From assembly GCA_903831165.1 (NCBI GenBank), contig CAIKWV010000545.1:1-22160 (forward strand): a stretch of 22,160 nucleotides of DNA, read 5' to 3'. The position numbers and the translations under genes are program-made. This document shows, piece after piece, positions 16,604-22,160 of this stretch. The notes beneath the pieces were generated by a model, which ran no database searches, was not told the origin of the DNA, and saw only the letters and a list, made by a program, of their open reading frames with translations. This DNA comes from an uncultured cyanobacterium (GTDB taxonomy: Bacteria; Cyanobacteriota; Cyanobacteriia; PCC-6307; Cyanobiaceae). How positions within the stretch are numbered: the first letter of the stretch is position 1; each line of letters starts with the position of its first letter.

Positions 16604-17353
16604 GTGTCCAAGTCTCCCGTCCGTCCAACGACGGCCGTCACCCAGCGCAACCGCCGGGTCGAGCACTACGTCGATCTTGTTCGTCCCATTGCCCTGCATT
16701 ACGCCAGCTGCTGCCGGGAATCGGCTGACGATCTACTCCAGGTGGGTCTGCTGGGCCTGATCCGAGCCGCCGAGCTCTACCGCCAGGAGCTGGAAACGCC
16801 GTTCTCGGCCTTCGCCCGGCCGCATATCCGCGGGGCCATCCTTCACTATCTGCGGGACAGCGCCCCGGCCGTGCGACTGCCCCGACGTCAGGCCGAGCTG
16901 CAGGAACGCATCCAGCGGCTGCTGCAGACGGCTGCAGCCAACCCGGAACCCGGTTCACGGGAAACCCTGGTGAGGCAGCGGCTTGGCCTCAGCGAAAGCC
17001 AGTGGCAACTCCTGGCTCAACAGCGGCGGCTGAATCGCCCCGTGCCGCTCGAGGGGGAACTGCTGGAGCTGGTGGAGGCCCCTTCCCAGGAACCCGGCCC
17101 GGAGGAAGCCCCCATGCCGCCGGTGGAGGCGCTCTTGTCGCAGTTGGAGCCGAGGCAAAGGCAGGTGGTTCGCCAGGTGGTGCTGGCTGGATGGAGCTAC
17201 CGGCGCCTGGCCCTGCAGATGCAGGTCAGCCCGATGACGATTCAACGGCTGCTGCATCGGGGCCTGGAGCAGCTGCGCACCCAGCTCGATCAGGCGACGC
17301 TCAGGCCTGCGTCTCTGGCTTGTTCCGCTGGATCTGTTGCTCCAGGGTGTTGA
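16604..17353 (+). CDS. Group 3 (type III) sigma-70 family RNA polymerase sigma factor
   Basis: This 249-residue protein is a shortened sigma-70 factor. Region 2 spans about residues 20-90: VEHYVDLVRPIALHYA, DDLLQVGLLGLIRAAELY, then FSAFARPHIRGAILHYLRD with the core-binding and -10 recognition pattern. Region 4 lies near 180-235: LEPRQRQVVRQVVLAGWSYR and the helix-turn-helix VSPMTIQRLLHRGLEQLR for -35 contact. Regions 1.1 and full region 3 are absent, as in SigF/SigG-like cyanobacterial factors. The regulon is unknown and no anti-sigma gene is adjacent. The start is GTG 16604 without an evident Shine-Dalgarno. The final 15-20 residues are Cys/Ala-rich, not part of region 4, and overlap the convergent small gene by 53 nt. 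Confidence 0.9.
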   Translation: MSKSPVRPTTAVTQRNRRVEHYVDLVRPIALHYASCCRESADDLLQVGLLGLIRAAELYRQELETPFSAFARPHIRGAILHYLRDSAPAVRLPRRQAELQERIQRLLQTAAANPEPGSRETLVRQRLGLSESQWQLLAQQRRLNRPVPLEGELLELVEAPSQEPGPEEAPMPPVEALLSQLEPRQRQVVRQVVLAGWSYRRLALQMQVSPMTIQRLLHRGLEQLRTQLDQATLRPASLACSAGSVAPGC

Positions 17354-17501
17354 TGGCCGCGTTCAGAGCTGCCAGCTGACGCTCGGCGCCATCGCGCCAG
17401 AAGGTCAGCATCTGGAGCTTGCGCTGCTGATGGCGACGGCGGTATCCATCGCCGTCCTCAACACCGCTGCAACAGCCGATCGGGGGAAACATCACAGGCA
17501 T
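17301..17501 (-). CDS. Small coiled-coil protein of unknown function
   Basis: This 66-residue protein starts MPVMFPPIGCCSGVEDGDGY, turns basic (RRRHQQRKLQMLTFWRD), and ends in a helix with hydrophobic heptad-like spacing (AERQLAALNAAINTLEQQI). Adjacent Cys residues near the N-terminus could bind metal, but no full motif is seen. The pattern is too regular to be a chance antisense frame, and I recall similar short proteins in Synechococcus. It runs into the 3' end of the sigma-factor gene on the opposite strand (53-nt overlap). Function unknown. Confidence 0.62.
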   Translation of the reverse strand: MPVMFPPIGCCSGVEDGDGYRRRHQQRKLQMLTFWRDGAERQLAALNAAINTLEQQIQRNKPETQA

Positions 17502-17679
17502 GGCCAGGGGCCGCAGTTCTAGCTACCAGGGTGGTCCGATCGGGAGTCGTCCCCCATCGGCCCCAGGGGTTGGGGGGAGCAGGCATGATCAATGTCGCTT
17601 TCGGCCGGTACCGCAGCCTCCGGCAGGATGGAGCGGATCAGTGCTCCTCCCCCGTCCAGTTGCCGTTTTTGGTTTGCGT

Positions 17680-19395
17680 GTGGTTCGCCCCACTGGCTTG
17701 ATTGCACCCCTGGTGGGCATGTTGATCAGTGGACCGCTGCTCCTGTGGAGTCCCGGCGCCCTGGCCTACGTCGCCTTGATGGCCGGTCAGAGCGCCCGAC
17801 CCCTGAACGGTCAGTTCAACAGCGTGCCCGTGCTGCACTCCAACCAACCGGAGGAGGTGGAAGGAGCTGGCATCTTGATCAACACCGCTCCGGGGATGGC
17901 CTATGCGGCCGAGACCGGAACAGCATTGCGCAATGCCGTCTACACCTTCAATGGTGAATTCGGGATGCATCTGCATCACAAGTATTTCCCGCCCAACAAA
18001 GATTCCATATCCGCTTCCCAACGCCGTTCTGAACTCACCCTGGCTGCAATTCTGATCAATCCGGGTGTGATGCCGGTCCACATCCGCTTCAGCAGTGGCG
18101 CCGTACGCAACAGCTTTGAAGCTCCCTATCTCGCCAATAACCTGATGGGAGTCAAGCCCCTGGGTCCCAGACCATGGAATACGGGGCCGGGGGATGCCAC
18201 GGCGATTCAGATGTTGCGAGGCAAGCTGGATTCACGCCTCAGCGATCGGATCACAATCCCCCCGAGTTCCCGGCTTGTCCTGTTTCAGACCCAGTTGCCA
18301 GCCCTGGGCATCGCCAATGCCCTGCTGAAGGGAAAGAGTGATGGCCCCTTCCAGATCGCGGTGGTGGCTGCTGCCGATCCCCAGGACGACAGGGACATCC
18401 TGGCGGTTCTGGATCAGGGTCGACTGGCACCTGGCCGTGTCTACCTGGACCGGATCAACGAGATCAACAACCGCGCTGTTTTCTCCCGTGTCGGCGGTGT
18501 TGCCATCGGTGACACCTATCACGCCACCATCAGCCATGACCTGAGTAGTCAGGGTCCGCTGCACGTGCCATTCACCAGCACGGAGCGTCACGATTTTGGT
18601 ACCAGTGATGTACAGGTCAATGGCCTGGCCAGTCGCATGGTCGACTCCTCCCTTGACAACATCGGCACCTATGGCGTGCGCTTCGACATTGACATGAATC
18701 TGCGCGGCAATGGCCCCTATGAATTGGTGATGAGCCATCCCTCGCCGATGGGTGGACGCAACTTCACCGCCTTCCGAGGTTCGATCCAGATCCGTACGCC
18801 GGAGGGCGTGCGCGAGGTGCACGTGGGCCTGCGGTCCGGCGAAAGCCTGTCGCTTGCCCAGATCAACCTGCGCCCGGGCGTGACCTTCCCCTTGCGGGTC
18901 AGCATGGTCTACCCGGCCGATGCCACCCCCGGCCATCTGCTAAGCATCGTTCCGGCGAGCCAATTGGCGCTCGCCCAGGAGCAGCAGCGCCGGCGAGAGC
19001 AGGCGCGCATCAATGTCCCCCGTCCCACCAAACCCAGCGGTCCACCCCCGTTACCGGCGGCCAATCCAAACCCCCAGGCGCAGGAACCGGATGACGCAGC
19101 AGCGGAGGTCACGCGCCCCCAGATCATCCCTGCTGCCCCGCGGCGCTTCAGGCCTGCTGCGATGCCCCTGGTGCCGCCGCCTGCAATCCTGCGGCCCACC
19201 CCCGTTCCGTCCTGGCTCACACCGCCTCCCCCACCCCCGGCTTCGCGCGGCCAGCGGCCGATCCAGCCCTACCCTCAGGTGGTCAACCCCGGTGGTATCG
19301 GCAACGCTTCAGGGGCTGACGGAACTCTGGTCGATCGTTACCGTCAAGCCGTTGAAGCCCAGCAACGATTGATGCAGGGTTGGCAGCAGCCATGA
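17680..19395 (+). CDS. DUF3370 family exported protein with proline-rich C-terminus
   Basis: This 571-residue protein matches DUF3370, a cyanobacterial family of unknown function. A signal peptide is visible: Arg near the start, hydrophobic LIAPLVGMLISGPLLLW, and a likely cleavage site after GALA, so it is probably secreted or periplasmic. The mature part holds the family pattern: PLNGQFNSVPVLHSNQPEEV, then GILINTAPG, AILINPGVMPVHI, GPGDATAIQMLRG and ITIPPSSRLVLF. From about residue 450 the chain becomes Arg/Gln-rich and then strongly Pro-rich (PPPLPAANPNPQAQ, TPPPPPPASRGQ), likely flexible or wall-spanning, ending in a short helix. GTG 17680 was chosen to place the signal peptide at the N-terminus; GTG 17641 is an alternative and the frame is open to 17500. 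Confidence 0.85.
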   Translation: MVRPTGLIAPLVGMLISGPLLLWSPGALAYVALMAGQSARPLNGQFNSVPVLHSNQPEEVEGAGILINTAPGMAYAAETGTALRNAVYTFNGEFGMHLHHKYFPPNKDSISASQRRSELTLAAILINPGVMPVHIRFSSGAVRNSFEAPYLANNLMGVKPLGPRPWNTGPGDATAIQMLRGKLDSRLSDRITIPPSSRLVLFQTQLPALGIANALLKGKSDGPFQIAVVAAADPQDDRDILAVLDQGRLAPGRVYLDRINEINNRAVFSRVGGVAIGDTYHATISHDLSSQGPLHVPFTSTERHDFGTSDVQVNGLASRMVDSSLDNIGTYGVRFDIDMNLRGNGPYELVMSHPSPMGGRNFTAFRGSIQIRTPEGVREVHVGLRSGESLSLAQINLRPGVTFPLRVSMVYPADATPGHLLSIVPASQLALAQEQQRRREQARINVPRPTKPSGPPPLPAANPNPQAQEPDDAAAEVTRPQIIPAAPRRFRPAAMPLVPPPAILRPTPVPSWLTPPPPPPASRGQRPIQPYPQVVNPGGIGNASGADGTLVDRYRQAVEAQQRLMQGWQQP

Positions 19396-19408
19396 GCTTG
19401 GCCTGAAC

Positions 19409-19414
19409 GAGGAG
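19409..19414 (+). promoter_or_regulatory. Shine-Dalgarno GAGGAG before the J-domain gene
   Basis: GAGGAG ends 4 nt before GTG 19419 and 7 nt before GTG 19422, so translation may begin at either of these adjacent GTG codons. It lies within the 23-nt gap after the DUF3370 stop, in line with co-transcription. Confidence 0.55.
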
Positions 19415-19418
19415 CAGC

Positions 19419-20441
19419 GTGGTGGTGCAGGAAGCCTCCGAGAAATGGAAACGCATCACCGTCTCGCTGCCGCAGCAGACGGTTGAGTTGATCGACCGGC
19501 TCCGACGTGAATGGGGCCTCAGGCATCGCGGCGCTGTGCTGGAACGGCTGGTTCAACAGCTGTTGGGTGAGCTGGACGGTGCGGCTGAAGCCGATCTGTT
19601 GCCGGACGATCTCGAGGACGTCGCTGAACGGCGCGATGGGGATGGCGAACTCGATGAACAGGTGGCCCTGGTGCTGGTGGGTCGTGGCGAGTTGGACGCG
19701 CTCTCAGGTCCGGCTGAAACCAACGACGCGGGGCCCGATCGCCGGCGTGCCCCCGTCGCTGGTGGGGGAGGGATCGATCTGCCTGGATTTGTGCGCCGAC
19801 GCACGGGCCAACTCAAGCGCGATCTGGAATCCAGCCTCCACCCTCGGCCATCGATCCAGGTGGCTCCCCTGGAGGTGCCGGCGGACGTGATCCAACAGGC
19901 TCTGCAGGAAGCCGGGGACCACTGGTTCTCCATCTACGGCAACCCACCCAATGCCACCGTGCTGGAAAACGCAATGATCTGGTTGGCCCATGACATCTGG
20001 CCCCAGTGCGATCAGAGTGAGGGTCGCATCTTCACCTGGACGGCCGCCTGTGATGTGATGCGCCAGTTCGTCCAGGGATGGAGCAACGACCCGCCCAGTT
20101 TTGAGCGCGTCATGGTGACGGCCGGAGTGCTGGAGGATCCCTTCAGTCCCACCACGTTGACCCTGCGACTTCCCACCCTGATCCGTCGCTTTGTGCAACG
20201 GTTCCGTCGTCGCGGTCGCGGCAGCTCCTTCCAGACCCTGGAGCACACAATGACGCTGCAGGGGGCGCTCAAGCTGCTCAAGTTGCCCACCGATCCAGGC
20301 CAACGGCTGGCCCTGCCCCAGATCCGAGAGGCGTACCGCGAGCTGGCCCTCAGCCATCATCCAGACGCCGGCGGCTCGGTGGAGGCCATGCGCCGGATCA
20401 ACGAGGCCTATCAACTGCTTAAGGAGCTCTATCGGCACTGA
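19419..20441 (+). CDS. Protein with N-terminal ribbon-helix-helix-like segment and C-terminal J domain
   Basis: This 340-residue protein joins two dissimilar ends. Residues about 9-50 (KWKRITVSLPQQTVELIDRL through AVLERLVQQLLG) resemble a CopG/Arc-type ribbon-helix-helix: a short strand followed by two helices, with basic residues. Next comes an acidic linker (about 55-80) and a middle region (about 145-260) with WFSIYGNPPNATVLENAMIW that I cannot place. Residues 278-340 are a J domain: helix II PQIREAYRELALSHH, the HPD triad at 314-316, and helix III EAMRRINEAYQLLKELY. HPD means it probably stimulates an Hsp70 (DnaK) ATPase. DNA binding is only inferred from the strand-helix pattern. GTG start; 23 bp after DUF3370, so probably the same operon. 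Confidence 0.85.
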   Translation: MVVQEASEKWKRITVSLPQQTVELIDRLRREWGLRHRGAVLERLVQQLLGELDGAAEADLLPDDLEDVAERRDGDGELDEQVALVLVGRGELDALSGPAETNDAGPDRRRAPVAGGGGIDLPGFVRRRTGQLKRDLESSLHPRPSIQVAPLEVPADVIQQALQEAGDHWFSIYGNPPNATVLENAMIWLAHDIWPQCDQSEGRIFTWTAACDVMRQFVQGWSNDPPSFERVMVTAGVLEDPFSPTTLTLRLPTLIRRFVQRFRRRGRGSSFQTLEHTMTLQGALKLLKLPTDPGQRLALPQIREAYRELALSHHPDAGGSVEAMRRINEAYQLLKELYRH

Positions 20442-20475
20442 GCCGCCAGCGAGCCCACTTAGCTGGTATCTCATT

Positions 20476-20496
20476 CCAGACCAATCTCGGGTCTGG
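20476..20496 (+). other. Hairpin 34 bp after the J-domain gene, possible transcript end
   Basis: Arms CCAGACC (20476-20482) and GGTCTGG (20490-20496) pair perfectly with a 7-nt loop. Position after the stop at 20441 suggests a transcript end or 3' stabiliser, but no T-run follows, so it is not a canonical Rho-independent terminator. Confidence 0.4.
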
Positions 20497-20820
20497 GCCT
20501 GGGACCTGATTGCGACAAACGATATTGCTAAAGCGGCAACATCGTCTTCGGACCGGCGCAAAAACAACCGCTCCAGCCGCAGGTCTTGGCCACGGACACA
20601 AGCCATGATCAATCCTGCCTCAACGCAGCAGCTCGTCGTTCCGCAGGCAGGCAGGAATGGGCGACCGGCCCGAATCGACAACCTGCGGATTCGAGCCAGG
20701 CCGGCTGTCGCAGGCCTCTTGTTCAATTCTACACCTGGGACGCATTTCAAGTCTCAGGTAAGACCTGCGAGCGGCAGTGATTGGCTTCTGCTTCGACGGT
20801 CTGGCGCCCACCCCACCCTT

Positions 20821-20842
20821 GGGCTGAAGCTTGGCTTCACCC
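20821..20842. repeat. Bulged hairpin
   Basis: GGG (20821-20823) plus TGAAGC (20825-20830) pair with GCTTCA plus CCC (20834-20842) around a 3-nt TTG loop, with one bulged C at 20824. This makes nine pairs. No T-run follows. Confidence 0.5.
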
Positions 20843-21186
20843 GCGTCGAGCAGCCGGGGAAGCGCCGCCGAGTGCTGTCTTGACTATCTTTCCTGGGACA
20901 GGAGACGGGACCCAAGGCGAGACATGACTGGCATGACCGAGAATCCAAAAAACGGTCGATTTCACCTGCGCAGGCCCAGTGTCATAGGGAGTTGAGCAAT
21001 CCTCCAGCGACCAGGTCATGGTGAAGCCCATCGAATCTGGAGCCACCGTCAACGGAGGTTCCCGACGCGTCTATGGCTGAATGGCGTGTCCAAAGCCCTC
21101 GATCGGCTGCCATTTTCTGTCCAAAGTGTGGACATGTGATCTGCGGAACCTGGCAAAACGACTGCGAATACTGGAGCTTGGATTTC

Positions 21187-21215
21187 TGCGTATCTGCCTT
21201 TGAAGCAGATACGCA
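21187..21215. repeat. Perfect 11-bp inverted repeat
   Basis: Arms TGCGTATCTGC (21187-21197) and GCAGATACGCA (21205-21215) are exact reverse complements with a 7-nt loop. It is the longest perfect inverted repeat I found. It is not followed by a T-run, so it may be an operator for a dimeric regulator or the core of a small RNA. It also falls within a short open frame on the plus strand that I do not accept as a gene. Confidence 0.65.
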
Positions 21216-21426
21216 AGCCTTGTTGGACTGGCAAGGGCTGCCCCTGGCTTCGGAGTCGGTGCCAAGCCGGAGGCCCCCCCCAGTTTGGAGTGCGCATGTT
21301 GCCAAGTCCGGATTGGTGCCACACCGCCCGCTCCCGTTCACGGCAGGAACGCTGTGCGCTGTCGAGGTGACAGAGCCAAATTCACGCGTCTGAGAACTCG
21401 GGCATCCAATCTGAGACTTGATCTGG

Positions 21427-21479
21427 GTCTTGTTTCAAGACTGGTCTTGGACTTGCAATGTGCTCGTTCAAGGGTCTTG
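21427..21479. repeat. Cluster of GTCTTG / CAAGAC hexamers
   Basis: Within 53 bp the hexamer GTCTTG occurs at 21427-21432, 21444-21449 and 21474-21479, and its complement CAAGAC at 21436-21441. The copies at 21436 and 21444 form an inverted pair with a 2-bp spacer. Further copies lie at 20583, 20877, 21593, 21777 (as CAAGAC) and 21792. Nine exact copies in 1.58 kb is far above chance (about 0.8 expected at equal base use, both strands counted). The near-copies GACTTG at 21415 and 21450 fit the same pattern. Confidence 0.55.
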
Positions 21480-21668
21480 GCGCGCGCGGCTGGGGGAATG
21501 CACCCAGGTCGGCCCTGTTCGGTTTCGCCCAGGACAGACCGCCTGAAAGGATCTTCATGATCAGGCAAGTCCCGTTCTTGGACGCATCAAGAGTCTTGCT
21601 ATGGAAATTAGAGAACGACCGGCTCGCTCAGGTGGCGTGTTGACCTGACGGCCAGAGCGCTTCGCTAG

Positions 21669-21693
21669 CAGCCGATTCCGGCTGAATTCAGCC
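21669..21693. repeat. Two mutually exclusive inverted repeats
   Basis: CAGCCG (21669-21674) pairs with CGGCTG (21679-21684). The same right arm also belongs to a perfect 14-base palindrome GGCTGAATTCAGCC (21680-21693). The middle segment can pair with either side but not both, as in attenuators. No flanking T-run or leader peptide is evident. Confidence 0.45.
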
Positions 21694-21774
21694 AGCGGTC
21701 CAGCGCAGGAACAAGATCGGAGCCGACTGCTGAGAGCTGGAGACGGTGGTTCGACCAAAAGCTTGATCGTCTCA

Positions 21775-21799
21775 GCCAAGACCCATTAATAGTCTTGGC
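21775..21799. repeat. 8-bp inverted repeat built from the GTCTTG motif
   Basis: Arms GCCAAGAC (21775-21782) and GTCTTGGC (21792-21799) are perfect reverse complements with an AT-rich 9-nt spacer. The geometry (8 + 9 + 8) is that of an operator for a dimeric helix-turn-helix protein. It extends the hexamer cluster described nearby. Confidence 0.55.
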
Positions 21800-22020
21800 A
21801 TGAGTCCCTTTTCGGCTAAACGCGACTCGCGTTCTCTTCTGGTCCGAGTTCGATGGCTCCAGGTTCTGTCTGGCCAACCCGGCGGCTGCGGTCAGGGACA
21901 AGGGTCGAGCAGGGCTGCTCCGATGTGGAGATGCTGGCAGGTTCAACCAACGGGCTTCGCATTGACCTCCCGCCGGGTGGATCAGCCCAGGTTTGAGATC
22001 GCGAGCATGGAGTCTCGATG

Positions 22021-22046
22021 AAAAAAGCCCCTGGCAGAGGGGCTTT
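22021..22046 (-). terminator. Rho-independent terminator for the minus-strand gene
   Basis: Arms AAAGCCCCT (22024-22032) and AGGGGCTTT (22038-22046) form a 9-bp stem with a 5-nt loop. Read on the minus strand the hairpin ends in six T residues (22026-22021). It lies 26 bp after the stop of the minus-strand gene at the window end, so it terminates that transcript. The plus strand lacks a long T-run after it. Confidence 0.9.
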
Positions 22047-22072
22047 GAGAACAACTTGCCGTCGAATGGGGA

Positions 22073-22160
22073 TCAGGTGGTGGTCTGCATCCCCTGGATC
22101 AGAAAGTCGAAATAGGGGCCGGCCAGGGCCGCGTCGTCGGCACTCAACAGAACCAGGGCC
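22073..22160 (-). CDS. 3' end of an unidentified minus-strand gene
   Basis: The last 28 codons before a TGA at 22075-22073 read ALVLLSADDAALAGPYFDFL and then IQGMQTTT, with the rest beyond the window. Good codon use and the perfect terminator downstream show that it is a real gene end. A hydrophobic strand followed by ADDAALAGPYFDFL suggests the end of a globular cytoplasmic domain. I do not recognise the family from this fragment. Confidence 0.75.
   Translation of the reverse strand, partial: ALVLLSADDAALAGPYFDFLIQGMQTTT

Larger units (their letters stand above)
20442..22020. other. 1.58-kb stretch without a recognisable gene, rich in inverted repeats
   Basis: No frame here yields a protein I can recognise; those present are short, with odd composition. 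The stretch looks visibly less GC-rich than the surrounding genes. It holds many short perfect inverted repeats and a recurring hexamer GTCTTG/CAAGAC (listed separately). Further arms by eye: CCGCAGG/CCTGCGG (20641-20647, 20682-20688), TGTCCA/TGGACA (21118-21134), GCCTGA/TCAGGC (21541-21566), TCAGGT/ACCTGA (21628-21648), AACGCG/CGCGTT (21819-21833), and the palindrome CCTGCGCAGG (20965-20974). No tRNA, rRNA or transposase remnant was seen. Non-coding RNAs, protein-binding arrays or a decayed region are possible. Confidence 0.5.

Noticed and set aside
19704..20750. A 348-codon minus-strand frame opposite the J-domain gene
   Set aside because: Composition is odd and it mirrors the codon pattern of the plus-strand gene. 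The part beyond 20441 matches nothing I know.
21073..21393. Plus-strand frame with CPKCGHVIC, a zinc-ribbon-like motif
   Set aside because: Only one Cys-pair knuckle is present, the rest is unlike any protein, and a perfect 11-bp hairpin lies inside it.
21800..22021. Plus-strand 73-codon frame just before the terminator
   Set aside because: Arg/Gly/Gln/Trp-rich translation without pattern, within a stretch of inverted repeats; no ribosome site.
1..22160. CRISPR array, transposase or prophage genes
   Set aside because: No regularly spaced direct repeats, no DDE or phage-type proteins, and no terminal inverted repeats with target duplications were seen.

Overview
The window is about 22 kb of compact, GC-rich DNA that reads as a chromosomal segment of an alpha-cyanobacterium of the Synechococcus/Cyanobium type. 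The basis is the gene content: a cyanobacterial HemJ tail, a CobN cobaltochelatase, a B12-dependent MetH, a DUF3370 protein, a type III sigma factor and several small proteins that look cyanobacteria-specific. High GC and very short gaps fit a freshwater or coastal Cyanobium-like strain rather than low-GC Prochlorococcus. The lineage is an inference from protein resemblance; no rRNA or tRNA gene was seen.

Layout. Positions 1-946 hold the 3' part of hemJ, with an in-frame TAA at 28-30, overlapped by a PHP-domain phosphoesterase. A conserved protein of unknown function follows (974-1516), convergent with cobN (5429-1518, minus). A 53-bp gap separates cobN from the divergent pair ilvE-metH (5483-10176), which share a 4-base ATGA overlap. 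A 90-residue unknown protein comes next (10238-10510). Then comes a gap of about 700 bp without a recognisable gene but with strong hairpins. A small acidic protein (minus) and a DUF2237 protein (plus) are divergent around 11.5 kb.

An SDR-family oxidoreductase (minus) diverges from a tightly packed plus-strand run: gpsA, a PhzF-family protein, a SpoIID-domain protein and an Ap4A phosphorylase-like HIT protein, each overlapping the next. A group 3 sigma-70 factor follows, and a 66-residue coiled-coil protein runs into its 3' end from the other strand. DUF3370 and an unusual protein with an N-terminal ribbon-helix-helix-like segment and a C-terminal J domain follow, and look like an operon.

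From 20442 to 22020 no gene is recognisable. This stretch looks less GC-rich and carries many perfect inverted repeats and a repeated GTCTTG/CAAGAC hexamer. The window closes with a strong terminator and the last 28 codons of a minus-strand gene.

Working together: CobN makes corrinoid and MetH consumes it, so the 1.5-10.2 kb block joins B12 supply to B12 use. IlvE adds branched-chain amino acid transamination. GpsA supplies glycerol-3-phosphate for lipids. The most unusual items are the hemJ nonsense codon, the RHH-like/J-domain fusion and the motif-rich non-coding stretch after it. I found no clear defence system, CRISPR array or mobile element.
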